This document shows positions 1-11,977 of a stretch of 64,000 bases of DNA, in pieces. The stretch spans positions 12,451,528 to 12,515,527 of the forward strand of contig NC_063184.1 in NCBI RefSeq assembly GCF_023159225.1, given 5' to 3'. Each line of letters begins with the position of its first letter. Positions within the stretch are counted from its first letter, which is position 1. The notes under the pieces were generated by a model. That model was not told the DNA's origin, did no database searches, and saw only the letters and a program-made list of their open reading frames with translations. The DNA is from Perognathus longimembris pacificus. Lineage: Eukaryota; Chordata; Mammalia; Rodentia; Heteromyidae. Position numbers and translations under genes: made by a program.

Positions 1-454
1 TTCTTCATTCTTTTTCAGTTTGCAACTTGCTGTTTCTTTTGTGTAAACCATCTATCTTTCAGATCCCATCATATACAATGTGCCTAGAAGGTGTTTTCCA
101 TACAGGTTTGCCGCCTTTCATCTGCATCCCAGTAGGGGAACTTCCGGTGTACACCTCTCCCCTTTCTGAGCATGGAGAATCTCTTTGCAAAGAAATTTGG
201 AAGTTTACAGATCACTGTGAACTCCTTCAAGGCTGTGGTTTTTATCTTTCTAGTTTTTGTATTCCTGATACCTATTCCAAGCACTGAGAATCTGCAAGGA
301 AGAAGAAAGAGAAACAAAGAAAAGGAAAGAATAGGAGAAGGGAGGGGAAAAAATCTCTTAGATATCCTGTTTCAGAGTAGATGCTTTGTCTAGCTGCCAT
401 AACCAACTACTGAAAAGTTGGTGCACTAAAAACATCTAAAGAAGCAACACTTCA
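1..454. other. Intergenic, no gene seen
   Basis: No coding signal is recognisable. A purine-rich patch lies around 297-350. From about 380 to 454 the sequence resembles the start of an old mammal-wide repeat (a 'gctgccataacca..ctactg' type phrase), too degraded to classify. Confidence 0.5.
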
Positions 455-716
455 CTGGGCATCAATGACTCAAGCCTGTACTCCTAGCTACTCAGGAGGC
501 TGAGATCAGAGGATTACAGTTTGAAGCCACCCCAAGCAGGAAAGTCCAGGAATTTCTTATCTCTAATAAACCACTCAGAAAAAACCAGAAGCGGTGCTGT
601 GACTCCAGTGGTAGGGCCCTGGCCTTGAGCACAAAGAAGCTCAGAGACAGCGCCCAGGCTTTGAGTTCAAGACCTGGAACCAGCAAAAAAGAAAAAACAA
701 AAAAAAAAAAAAAAAC
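455..716 (+). repeat. SINE-B (B1-like + ID-like composite)
   Basis: The left part reads as a 7SL/B1-like 'actcctagctactcaggagg' segment. The right part is the tRNA-like module ('tggtagggccctggccttgagc', then 'gagttcaag'). It ends in an A-rich tail. This copy is moderately diverged. Confidence 0.85.
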
Positions 717-726
717 GCTCCCTCAT

Positions 727-938
727 GGGGCTGGGGATATGGCCTAGTGGCAAGAGTGCTTGCCTCCTATACAGGAAGCCCTGGGTTCAATTCCCCAGCA
801 CCACATATACAGAAAATGGCCAGAAGTGGCGCTGTGGCTCAAGTGGCAGAGTGCTAGCCTTGAGCAAAAAAAAAAAAAAGACCCCAAGGGCAGTGCTCAG
901 GCCCTGAGTTCAAGCCCCAGGACTGGCCAAAAAAAAAT
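727..938 (+). repeat. SINE-A (dimeric ID-like)
   Basis: The left ID-like monomer has a pol III A box (around tagtggcaagagtgc) and B box (gggttcaattcc). The right tRNA-like monomer contains 'ctcaagtggcagagtgctag' and ends 'ccaggactggcc' followed by poly(A). The copy is close to the family consensus and hence fairly young. Confidence 0.9.
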
Positions 939-2387
939 GGCAAAAACATTTCCTCAGCCTGCATGTGGAGGCTTATGTGTGAGACCTGAAAAAGATCTGT
1001 GGAGATCCATTTCTAACCTAAAGAGTCCTGTGTTCTGATTGGCTTCGAAACAAATAGTATACTCTAAAATAGAGTTGGTGGGAAGATATAATTTGTGCAA
1101 AATACACCCAAGAGATTGTGAAGGAAGCCAGAGAGTATAAAGGTCAACTAGAAATGAATGAAGCTAAGAAATCATCTTTCTCCAATCAAAAAGCATCAGA
1201 TAAAGGAAAGGCAGATTACACATGGTGGGGGGCAGGGTGTAACCACCCTGATTAAATGGCATTAAGATTTTTCATCACCGAAATTTCTAGAGACCTAGGC
1301 AGAAGGAGCAAAAGGCTTTAACTAATGATTAAGCTCTTCTGTGTTTCTCAACCTAGTGGCATTGTTGAACTTGGAGGAGGGGGGCAGTGGAATTTGTTAG
1401 TAGGTTTTTTCTGACTCTGTTATTCTTGTTGAAATTTTTCTGAGTGTTTACTTTGATGTACTTGTGAGACCTCTACTTAGAAGAGGTTTTTTTGTTTGTT
1501 TGTTTGGGTTGGGTTTTGTTGTTGATATTTTTGTTGTTTCTTTTTTGTTTTATTTGGCACCTGGGGCTTTCTCTGTTCACTAAGATTCATCAAATAATGG
1601 AAGGTACAGAACAACTTCAGTATCCCATATTACTATCACAAAAGCAAATTCTCATAGACACAGCATCCTAAGTTTTATCTTTAGATGATCATTTATTAAG
1701 ACATTTGAGAAAATGAGAAAGTAACAAATGTCAGACTCTAAAGGAGTCAGCTCCTCTAGAAAGGAAGAAAGAAACTAAGGAATATGATAGGAATAACTAA
1801 TTCTTCATGATTTATTTACAGCACCTGAAGCACAAGCTGGTGAACAGGATGTTTCCAAGAGCACCACTGGACTCTTTCCACAGAATCAGACTCACTTCCA
1901 ACTCCCAAACTACTTTTCCACAGACATGTATGCCTGTTTTCCAAGATCTCTTTCCTGCTGCAGAATTAGAAACCTTTTTCATCTGTTTGTCCCTCCATCT
2001 CCTGTATCAATTCTGTTGGGCTCGGTTTCAGTGATATGGTAGAGTCTGACTCAGTCACAAAGTCGTCAGTCTAATCAGACACTAATCTGTATTTTATCAG
2101 AGACACACTGCCAGTTCCAGATAAGCAATTTACTTTCATTCATTCACTCCGGCAACATAGTAAAAAGGTCAACAAGACACCGTTTCTTCCCCTCTCTGCA
2201 GTAACCTACAATGACCATCCTGGGTAGAAAGTCTAGAGAAGAAAAAACTGGAAGTAAGGGAGCAAGGAGGAAAAAGACACCCACACTAATTCCTCCCTCC
2301 AAAGGAATCAGTAAGAAAAATAACTATGCTTAAATTCAGAAGTGACTAGATAATCCTATGTGCTGTTGGATAAACATTTATATTTCT
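939..2387. other. Intergenic, no gene seen
   Basis: No exon-like ORF or recognisable repeat. There is a TTTG/T-rich patch at about 1488-1560. The remainder is unique or too old to classify. Confidence 0.5.
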
Positions 2388-2619
2388 TTTTTTCTTTTTT
2401 TGTCAGTTGTAGGGCCTGGGCTTTGCCCCTGAGCTCTTTTGCTCAAGGCTAGTGCTCTACCCCTTGGAACCACAGCTTTGCTTCCAGTTTTTAGGTGGTT
2501 AATTGGAGATAACCGTCTCCCAGACTTTCCTACCCAGATAGGCTTCAGAAAACCATGATCCTCAGATCTCAGCCTCCTGAGTAGCTAAGATCACAGGCGT
2601 GAGCCACCAGCTCCTGGCA
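2388..2619 (-). repeat. SINE-B, antisense
   Basis: Reads in reverse: T-rich tail, then 'gggcctgggctttgcccctg', 'gctcaaggctagtgctctac', the 'ggttaattggagata' linker, and 'cagcctcctgagtagctaag' from the B1-like part. Confidence 0.87.
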
Positions 2620-3889
2620 CATTTATGCTTCTTAAAAACTGAGTCCTTAAGATCATCTTCTATAGATAAGGTTATCATAGAGAAGAAATCACTTAGATAT
2701 CCACATAGCTGACTTGGGAGGGCAAGAGGGTGAGCACTTCCTTGGAGAGTCTACAGACACGTAATCCAAGTTCAGCCACGCGACTGGGAATTAACAAATG
2801 GCCTTCACCGGAGAGCTATCCTAGTTCAACCCCAGTGATAGGCAAAAGAGTCTGTTCATTGCCTCTACTCAACTAAGCTTAATCACAGAATGCAGGAAGT
2901 CTACTTTATTTGAGGATTTATTACACACAGACTGATTGCCCACAGTAATCAAAACTATATAACGCATTTTAAAAATCAAAAGGAAATTGAACAGCACGAG
3001 TTTTAACTCTCCCCGTTCCGCTTCCACCATTGTCAGTTGACAGCGACAAGTCAGTGCTGGACTGTTACCGATGGTATGGAAATCACCATGAGTTCTACTT
3101 GCTGAGTATCTCCGTCCCTTGAATTTTTTGGGGGGGCGGGACGGGGGGACAGGGGGGAATCTATTTCCCTTAAAACAATGGGTACCCCTCCCCAAAAAAA
3201 AGAAGTGAGAGTGATTGTGCTTAACTGAAATCATGAAGTGAAAACCTGAGATTTATTAAGAAGTAGCCTATCTTTGGATGTTGAGTGATGGAAAAAAATG
3301 AATCAATTATCCACAATCCAGCCCTGAGCTCTACACCTCTTGGGCATTCATGATTTCCCCTCAGTGATGGTCTCCATAGAACCATACACCCAGGGATACT
3401 CAAAGTCGATTGTGATCACACCCCAGCAGGGTGGATGGAATAATCAAATCCCAATGCAACCAGGGAAACTGAGGATCAGAGAGTCGCCATGGTAAACAAG
3501 TTCTTCCATTCTCTGATTCTTGATGGGTGCTCCTCCACCTCTGAGGCTTCACTCTGTGGAGGAACAGAGAAGAGAAATTAAAGTCTGAACACAAAATGAG
3601 CTTTTGGTCAGAATAGGTCAGCAATAGATAGATGGTTTGATGAAATTCCATCACCTAAGTGCAGTGTCTAATACCTCCACTGTCTCACTTGAGTTCTAGA
3701 GTAGTTCTTTTGCTGTGCCAAGTTTGAGATTGGCAGGGACAAGTTGGTAAATGATAGTAGACCCCCTTATCTCCTGATAGAATGAGTTTAGCCACCCCAA
3801 AAGTTAATGGCAACAAATACCAGACTGAAGGCATGGAACAACAACAACGGAAAGGCTTTCATATCCCAATTTAGGATTTAGCTTATTGA
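2620..3889. other. Intergenic, no gene seen
   Basis: Apart from the G-rich tract listed separately, there is nothing I can assign. Short ORFs on the minus strand (2869-3654) lack any recognisable protein similarity. Confidence 0.5.
3130..3157 (+). other. Putative G-quadruplex tract
   Basis: Four G-runs (7, 3, 6 and 6 G) are separated by loops of 1-3 nt, which satisfies the usual G-quadruplex pattern. No gene lies nearby to suggest a promoter role. Confidence 0.7.
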
Positions 3890-4113
3890 TACTGGGCTCA
3901 AGCCTTTGTGCTTTCACTCAGTTTTGTTGTTATGGTTGTTTGTTTGTTATGTAACTAGAAACATACCTCCAGCTCCAGTTTTTGTTTTGTTTTTTTTACT
4001 GGTTAGTTGGAGGCGAGAGTCTTGAACACAGGACTACTCAGGCTGGTTTCAAACTGAGATTATCACATCTCTTGAGTATCTAGGATTATAGATGTGAACC
4101 ACTGGTGCCTGGA
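3890..4113 (-). repeat. SINE-B, antisense, old
   Basis: Diverged: the T/G-rich right half is poorly preserved, but the 'ctggttagttggag' linker and the B1-like end ('cttgagtatctaggattatag', 'gaaccactggtgcc') are recognisable. Confidence 0.65.
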
Positions 4114-7100
4114 TTTAGCTTTTTTTTAAGACAGGAAATTATAATATCTTCAGCAAAATGAAAGTGTATTTCTCTCTTTTTCAGTGATAGTCCAAGTAGT
4201 CTACAAGTATGGCAGTTCTGTCGTACCAGGAAGTCTTCTTTATACCCTGTGGTTCCATCACAGCCGTTTCTCTTCCAGTCGATCTCTGCTTTCCAGCCAG
4301 CAGAGAACAAAGAAGCGCATCTCTTTGAGATCACACTCTAGAAACTCAAGATGACACTTTCATGTGCATCTTATTGGCTAGAAGACTTGCACCTATACAC
4401 GGCTAAAATTTCTACTTCCGTAGGAAGAAGGAAGAACAGATAGCAGAGGACAACTAGCTGTTCATGCCGCAAACCCAAGCTGAAAAACTTATTTGTAACA
4501 AGGCTTTCCCTTCATCCCTCAGCAACATTACAACAACTTCCCAGACTTTCTCTGCAATGCCAGTGCTCATCTCCCACTCAATCCACCTCCATTTCCGAAG
4601 CACACTGCCACCAGCCACCACTCACAATGGCTTACGAAGGCGCCAAAGTGGTTGGCTCCATGAATGAATATATTATTGGTGTATTTAAATGCTTCTTCTC
4701 ACCTTAATACAACCATATGCACTAACTTGTAACCAAAAGAAATATTATCTCTTTCATGAGGAGATGTCAGTCCATGAGAAATGTAAGCTCTCTTTTCTGT
4801 ATTAGAATAATCATGTCCATTTTGGGCATGGCAAGCATATGACATCACTTTAATGCTTGAGATGTTAAAAATGAAAGTAATACTATCTGTTTTGAAGTTT
4901 GAAAAGGATGGTTATGAACCCATTCCTCAATTCTCTATACTCCAGCCTAACCTAAGGAGTCAGTACATTAATAAAGGAGAGGAGTGTTCAATCTGGGGTT
5001 AAAATGAGTCCTATATGGTTCCAATTAAAATTCCACTAAATTTATGCATGCCACTCCTTTGGATTAATAATGTTGATTGCTTTTTGGGTCTGAGACCAAG
5101 ATGCAAATTCAGTATGTGATGCTTTCCCTTATTGTCTACTGCTTTACCAACTGAGCCAGGTCTCCAACCCAAGGATTAATAGTACTCTGAGCCAAAATAC
5201 TAAGAAGGACATGCCATGGGACAAGAAATGTGAAGTTCTCACTGCTGTCCAAAGCAGGCCTACATGCTATCCAGTGGTTATGTTTCTTTCAAGGCACTGT
5301 CAAGCATCTTGTATAAGACAACATGAAATATGGGTCTGGAAGCTAGTTAGAAAATCCCTAAGCTGAGTTTATTTGAGGGTTTAACAATATAAATTGCAGA
5401 AGAGAGGATCTCCTGGAGAAACTGCTCTACAAAGTAGCACTACAAGGAACCCTCCAGAAACATATTTCATCCATTGAGTAAGATCCCTTGGCAGACCCAT
5501 CTCCCTAGGGGCAAGCTACAGCATCTGTAACATCTCCTACTCCTCTCTGAGGATGACATTTGTTGAATCCTAGAGGAACTGGACTTTTCCCTCAGGACAG
5601 AGAGCATCATCCTGGAACCCAGCCTTGTCAGTTTTTGCAACACAGCCAAGTCCAGCCACCCCTCCATCCACCTTTCTCCAAGCATACCCAATCACACAGG
5701 GAGAGACAGAGACACAGTGAGAGACAAAAAGATTACCATGAAGATCATGAACTGTAAGAAGAAAGATAACTGCATTGCTTGTAGACCCTTCTTTGTGGTG
5801 AAATAAGTTAGAGCTCTCTGGATGGTTAGAAACTTTACCTTTTGCCTTTTTCCTAGAGAAATGTCAAATGCAACTGTAGTAGGCTGCCTACCCTTCAATA
5901 GCTTTTGTTAGAAAACTCTGATTATTTTTTCCTAGGTGCATTGCTCTGCAACATAAAACCTCTCAGCTAAATGTGACCCTATGACAAATTCTTGATCAAT
6001 GGATGGTTAAATGCATGATTTAATAGAGCCTGACTGGAGTGGGAATGTTCTTGGCCCTTCTAACTCTCACTTCCTGATGGTACCGGTTGATTGGTAGACC
6101 TTTCATTCACAAGGGCTCCAGTGGCCCTCTTGAAGCCTGAAGTGACTTTAAGAATGTCAGTCGTACTCACTGGCTAGGATGACACCTTAGAAAGGGAGGT
6201 TATTTTATTGGGACAAAGAAACTCTGGACCTGGAAAACAGCCTGCCTCTCTTGTATGAGAGAAGTCAGAATAAAGGTACCAAGCAACAGCTTGCTGTACA
6301 TCGTTCATTCAAGGACAGAGGCTCCTGGGACTCTGTCCTCTGTGTTGTGTGGTTTTTCCAGGCCACTCTAGCTATTGGCCTTGAGCACAAGCCAAAATGA
6401 AAAAGAATGGAAAGCCAGGGCCCCAGGTCTTCTCTTGTGAAAAGGCTAAGCATGTCTCTCCCTGGTAAGGACTGTACCAAGTTATCACACAGAAACAAGG
6501 TGGTCTGCAGGAAATTCAGCTTCTAAATCAGCAGCCACACTCAACCATGATTCTGCTATGGTAAGGGACAGACTAATTTTAACAAGCAATTCCAGGTGGT
6601 AATGCAGGGTTTGGGGAGACAGTGCCCCTCACATACAGCTTCAATTACCCTACCTGTTTCTGTACTTCTTTCATTTCAGACAAAAGTGGGTTTTTTTCAA
6701 TGTTGTTAAGACACTTTTACTTGGGAAGGTTTTTTTTTCCTGCAGTTAAACATAATTCTAAATGGTCCAGGTCATCGAATTGTACCTTTAATTTTGGCTT
6801 ATTAGTGCATATTGTTCAATTATCGTGGTATTTAAACTATGAAGAATTTCCTCTCACAAGACTTTGGACATTGTAGCTGTAATTTGGAGTTAGCCTTTAA
6901 CATGGAACTTTACCATACCCTCCCCCACATTCCTGTTCTTTTGCTGTGCACTATACCATGTGATTTTCTTTGGCCTAAATATTAACAACGTTGATGTAAA
7001 AACTAACATTTACTTCAAACAGTGAAACAATTTCTAGACTTAGCAGTTTTCTAGCAGATAACACCTCTTTAATCTAGATAACATACTAACCCATCTACTC

Positions 7101-7316
7101 AATCATGATTCTTAAACTAGGAAGAATAGTTTATCTAATTGATAATGTTACCCATGAATCTAAAACAAAGAGCATAAAATATGGTTCTTTCAGGGAAAAG
7201 AATTTTTAAGTAATTCTAAGTGAAATATACGGGTGAAATATAGTAATAATGCATAACGTTTTTCTTGAGATGGTTAAGAATTGTATTCAAATATAAAGAA
7301 AGCTCATGCTACATTA
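4114..7316. other. Intergenic, no gene seen
   Basis: About 3.2 kb with only one ID-like fragment (listed separately) and no convincing exon. ORFs here are short, overlap on both strands and show no domain signal. Confidence 0.5.
5100..5171 (-). repeat. Old ID-type SINE fragment, antisense
   Basis: On the minus strand this reads 'ggttggagacctggctcagt' followed by a tRNA-like A-box region, as in the ID monomer. It is short and diverged. Confidence 0.5.
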
Positions 7317-7553
7317 GGGGTTTTGTTGTAATTTGGTTTTGTTTTGCTTTGTACTGAGATGTGAACTCAGAGCCTCATGTATGGTAGGTAAATGCTCTAC
7401 AACTTGAACCATACTGCTCACCTAGTTTTGCTTTTCAGTTATTTTTTAGATAGGATCTCTCATTTTTTGCCTAGGTTGGCCTTAGACCATAATCTTCCTA
7501 CCTACACCTACAAAGTAACTGGGGCTACTAGAAAGTACCAACTATACCCAGCC
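7317..7553 (-). repeat. Degenerate SINE, antisense
   Basis: Layout follows the antisense SINE-B pattern (T/G-rich tail, 'gaactcagagcct', 'gctctacaacttgaaccat', 'aactggggctactagaaag'), but many positions differ. It could belong to an older related subfamily. Confidence 0.55.
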
Positions 7554-8025
7554 TGTTCTGTGAGACAGGGTCTCACTAATTTTTTTTGCCCCATCTAGAC
7601 TAGAACTGGCTTCTTTTTCCTTCTAAGTGTTTCAGGGTTGTTGTTTTTTTTAATTTTATTGTCTGTTATACAGGTTGAGTGAGCTATTTGTACTTGTTCG
7701 AAACATGTTATAAAGGAGCTCATGAGCAATGTATAGGTCTCATGTAGGAGATCATAAGGGTGGAAGTAAACGCTCACTATATCAGATTTTCCTCCATGCA
7801 TCAGCCAGCGTATTAACACTTCTAAGTGATCAGGACTGCATTTGGCACCACTCACAACAATAAAATTGAAGCTTCTTAAAGCGTGATAGAGATACAGAAG
7901 TGTAGGATCAGAACTCATGGCTTCTGGATCCCTGGTCTGGATCCAGTCCCTTAAACATTTTGTAACTAATTTTCTCACTGACAAAAATATTGTTTAAATT
8001 AAACAGCCTCAAAATCCTTGTTCTT

Positions 8026-8227
8026 GCCCAGGTGCTGGTGGCTCATGCCTATAATCCTAGGTACTCAGGAGGCTGAGATGGGAAGATCACATTTTGAAGC
8101 CAGTCTGGGCAGAAAAGTCCCCATGAAGCTCAAGTGATAGAGCACTACTAGCCTTGAGCACAGAGAGGCTCAGAGACAGAGTCTAGGCCCTGAGTTCAAA
8201 CCCCACAACAACAACAACAACAAAAAA
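8026..8227 (+). repeat. SINE-B
   Basis: Begins 'ggtgctggtggctcatgcct', runs through the tRNA-like right part and ends in (CAA)n. Part of the linker is missing ('gtccccatgaagctcaagtg'), so it is internally shortened. Its tail abuts the CA microsatellite at 8242. Confidence 0.85.
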
Positions 8228-8239
8228 AGAACTTTTTCT

Positions 8240-8241
<2 letters not shown>

Positions 8242-8279
<38 letters not shown>
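8242..8279 (+). repeat. (CA)19 microsatellite
   Basis: Uninterrupted CA dinucleotides, wedged between the 3' tails of two oppositely oriented SINEs (8026-8227 and 8280-8502). Confidence 0.97.
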
Positions 8280-8280
<1 letters not shown>

Positions 8281-8502
8281 AGTACTAGAACTTGAACTCA
8301 TGGCCTGGTTGCTGTTCCTTAGATTTCTTTCTCAAGGCTGGTGCTCTGCCATTGAGCCACAGTTCCACTTTGGGCTTTTTGCTGGTTAAGTAGAGAGTAA
8401 GAGTCTCATGAACTTTCCTGCCTAGGCTCACTTCAAACCATGATCCTCACATCTCACTGTTCTGAGTAGCAAAGATTACAAGTGTGAGCCACCAGCTTTC
8501 AA
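8280..8502 (-). repeat. SINE-B, antisense
   Basis: Antisense copy starting 'agtactagaacttgaactca' and ending 'gtgagccaccagctttc'. Its tail faces the upstream SINE across one CA tract. Confidence 0.86.
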
Positions 8503-8717
8503 CGAAGTTTCCCTGGCCAGTGTCTATGGGGCTGCACTTTTCACTGGGCAGCAAATGGGATTAAAAAACAAAACCAAAAACCTTCGGAACCTAGGAGTAG
8601 CCCTTAAATTGCTCAGAAATGGTTATGGGATAGTGTCAGTCAAGAGGTTGTGTTTTTGCATACTCCTTGACAACTTTTAGATACACTGATTAGTTTCCTT
8701 TTACTTGGGAGTTGACT

Positions 8718-8925
8718 CTTGGCCAGGTGCTATGCCAAGTGAATTACACACAACATCTCATTTAATCCTCCTGACAACTCCAGGAGGGTGAGACTTTTAT
8801 CCCCATTGCGCAGATGAGGAGTCAGAGGCTTAGAGTGATTCAGTAATTTGCAGGGGCCATGCTGAGTTGAACTGGAACTAGAGCTGCCTGGCTCCCAACT
8901 CCTGCTCTCTCCAGTATGGTACGAG
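8718..8925 (-). repeat. MIR, antisense
   Basis: Shows the MIR signature in reverse: 'gccaggtgctatgccaagtg', 'tctcatttaatcctcctgac', 'atccccattgcgcagatgag', then a region matching 'gcttagagtgattcagtaat'. MIRs are ancient tRNA-derived mammalian SINEs. Confidence 0.9.
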
Positions 8926-9094
8926 GTGCCTGTAAGAGGTCAGCTTGTCCTGGCAACTGCGCTGTGCTCCCACTCTTGGATGTGTCCTCTGAGTCACCCA
9001 TATTTAATTACACCATGAAGTCTCCGTAGTAAACATTCTTTGTGTCCCTCCCAACTCCATTCCTTTACTTCTCCTAATAATAGATGCAAACATT

Positions 9095-9285
9095 AATTGA
9101 GTCCTTGCCCCAGAGCTCTGCTCTTTAAATAGATTGCCTAGCTCTGTCTTTCCAACACTCCTTTGAGATAGATACTATTATTTCCTCCATCTTACAAGGT
9201 GGACATTGAAGCACAGAAAAGTTAAGGACATCACCCAAAGAGAGAAAAAGTAAATGTTTCAAATTAGTTCTAATTCTAGAAGAAA
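9095..9285 (-). repeat. MIR, antisense
   Basis: Core matches: 'tttgagatagatactattat', 'tccatcttacaaggtggaca', 'gaagcacagaaaagttaagg'. It is the second of three MIRs in the same orientation. Confidence 0.8.
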
Positions 9286-9319
9286 TAAAAATTGATCAAT
9301 GCTGGTAAGATTCTAAAGT

Positions 9320-9500
9320 AATGTTTGTGGAACTCTCACCATGTGTTAGACCCTATGCAAACTGCTTCACATTAGTGATCCCATATTAATCCTCATGACA
9401 ATTCTGTGAGATACAGATTAGTGTCATTAATGTCATTTTTTTCAGATAACAACAGCTATCTAGAGCTGAATGATTGCAAGGTCAGGATTTAACATCAAAC
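9320..9500 (-). repeat. MIR, antisense
   Basis: Core matches: 'accatgtgttagaccctatg', 'taatcctcatgacaattctg', and a degraded 'cagataacaac..agctgaatg'. It is the third MIR of this cluster. Confidence 0.75.
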
Positions 9501-9837
9501 AGATTGCTTATTGGAACTACTGATACATTTCCTTGATAAATATATCACTTACCCTGTATGGGAGACAGATGACTGTCCAATTTTTGAAGTGATCATGTAT
9601 ATAAACATTTGGATATTTATATACCTTTCTGAAACAGAGTCTAGCACAGAATGAGAAGTATATGGTAGCTAGGCCTAAATAAATGAGAGCCTGGAGCTTT
9701 CCTGTGACCTCCAAAGATGCCTTTTATCTTTCTCAGTTTTTAGCATGTATAAACTATTTCTTAAATAACAGCATCTACCTTATTATTCTGAGAAAGAAAA
9801 GGGTAAATATGTATGCATAGTAAGCAAAAGTAATGCA

Positions 9838-10052
9838 CTGTCAGTGTCTGTGGCTCACAATAATAATCCTAGCTATTCAGAGGGCTGAGATCTGAGGCCT
9901 AATGTTTAAAGCCAGCCAGGGCAAGAAAACACATGAGACTCTTCATTTTACCATCAAAAAGCCAGAAGTAGAATTGTGCCTCAAAAGATAGATTGCCAGC
10001 CTTGAGTTAAAGAGTCAAGCAAGAGCACAAGGCCAAACTCAAGCCCTAATAC
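9838..10052 (+). repeat. SINE-B, diverged
   Basis: Recognisable from 'aatcctagctattcagaggg' through 'tgccagccttgagttaaaga' to 'caagccctaatac'. Its tail has become a G-run plus (AGG)n. Confidence 0.75.
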
Positions 10053-10057
10053 GGGGG

Positions 10058-10092
<35 letters not shown>
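10053..10092 (+). repeat. G17 run followed by (AGG)n
   Basis: A 17-G homopolymer directly followed by AGG repeats, located exactly at a SINE 3' end. Such a tract is prone to length and assembly error. Confidence 0.95.
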
Positions 10093-10093
<1 letters not shown>

Positions 10094-10659
10094 AAATAAT
10101 TATGCCTGAACAATCCAATGAACATTAACTTTCATTCAGATCACTAAGATCATGTCATTCTTATCCTTTTGATCCTTTCCTCAGTCACACAAAAATCTCT
10201 CCTCTGCCTGGGAAGTGATCAAGCTAACCGTGCCTGGACTCATTTTCCTCTCAGGAGCAAAAAGGAAGCATGCCTAAGGTAGTCAGTAATTTGGCTCATT
10301 TCAGTCCAGCCATACATGCCAGTCAAAGAATATCTTCTCTCTCAGAACTAGACAGAAATGATTCTCAACATCCAGCATGAGGGCCACACCTTGTACCATG
10401 CAAATAAACACATACTTATACCTTGTCACGGAATGTTTTCTAATAATGCACCTGACTTGCATGACTGCAGGTTCTCAGAGAAGGGCTTTCACACCCTCTT
10501 TATAATGACTCCCATCAGTCTCCAGTATTGACTGATTGCTCAGCTGGCTGATTGATCTGGTCCTCCGAGCTGCTTAGCTGAGAACACAAGCAGCTTGCTC
10601 CCTAGAGGCAGATGTTATAATGGCTCAGCATTACCGGTGCCAGAGGTGACTGCCTAGGT

Positions 10660-10845
10660 CTAACGCCTGCCTTCTGCATCTTCTGACTACATCGACTTAG
10701 GCAATTGTGTCCAAAACATCATGAAAATGGAACGAAAGTCAACTTCATTCTGAAAATTAATGGGATTGATGGTGCAAGTGCTTTAGAAAAGTGTCTGCGT
10801 ATAGTAAGTGTTCAATGAACGGTAGCATTACTGGCTGGCTAACAC
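10660..10845 (+). repeat. MIR
   Basis: The 3' part 'gtctgcgtatagtaagtgtt' followed by 'caatgaacggtagcatta' matches the MIR end. The preceding part ('cgacttaggcaattgtgtcc') fits the MIR middle loosely. Confidence 0.65.
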
Positions 10846-11471
10846 ACATGGCTTAAAGGAGTGTAGGCTGTCTAATCGCGTCATAGTCAAGTGCTGTGTC
10901 CTTATCTGAATGTAGAACAGAGGGCGTTTGCCTCCCTTTTGTGGGTAGAGGCATTCAGGCCAACAGTTCCCATGGCAGCTGTGCCCTGCCCATCACTCCA
11001 GCAGGGGACGTGCGCCAAGCGTGCATACCTCCATGAATCATTTTGGCTGTTAAGCATCATTCACCAGCATGACCTTCTCTCTTCCCTCTGAGCCATGCTA
11101 ATAAGGCTATAGCACTTGCCACCCACACATACACATGCAAAAAAATGTATGTACCATCTTGCAATAATCATATCTATAAACTTGCTTTTAGTATCAAGAA
11201 TTATCTGCTCTTTCACTACCTTATTCTATCAAGGATCAGTATTGAGTATCCAGCCCTGGACACAAGGCTAGGCACCACAATTGTAGCAGTAAAAAATCCA
11301 GTTTTAGGCTCTTGGTAAAAGGAGCATCAGGAGGTAGAGCAGAAAGAGAAGCAAATTTTAAAAATATAAAACCATGTGGTAAGTAAGCAAAAGGTTTCAT
11401 GCAATACATAGGGTTGAAGAAAAAGGTAGACTATAGTAAGTTGTTGTGTTTTTTTTATTAATATTAGGCAT

Positions 11472-11706
11472 AGGTGGGCACCAGTGGCTCATGTTTATAA
11501 TCCTAGCTACTCAGGCAACTAAGATCTAAGGATCATAGTTAGAGGCCAACTCAGACTGAAAAGTCCATGAAACTCTTATCTGTCATTAACAACAACAAAA
11601 AAAAAAGACAGAAGTGAAGCTGTGGCTCAAGTGGTAGAATGCTAGTCTTGAGTAAAAAAATGCTAAAAGTCTGTGCCCAAGACCTGAGTTCAAGCCTCAG
11701 TACTGG
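11472..11706 (+). repeat. SINE-B
   Basis: Full composite from 'taggtgggcaccagtggctc' to 'cctcagtactgga', with an internal A-rich expansion near 11590. Its tail continues into the long purine microsatellite. Confidence 0.87.
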
Positions 11707-11713
11707 AAAAAAA

Positions 11714-11714
11714 A

Positions 11715-11803
<89 letters not shown>

Positions 11804-11848
11804 AAAGAAAGAAAGAAAGAAAGAAAGAAGAAAGAAAGAAAGAAAGGA

Positions 11849-11911
<63 letters not shown>

Positions 11912-11977
11912 GAAGGAAGGAAGGAAGGAAGGAAGGAAGGAAGGAAGGAAGGAAGGAAGGAAGGAAGGAAGGAAGGG
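11714..11977 (+). repeat. (GAAA)n/(GGAA)n polypurine tract
   Basis: About 195 bp of GAAA-type repeat (to about 11910) passes into about 65 bp of GGAA repeat. All bases of this strand are purines. ORFs of up to 169 codons read across it are artefacts of the repeat. Confidence 0.97.
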
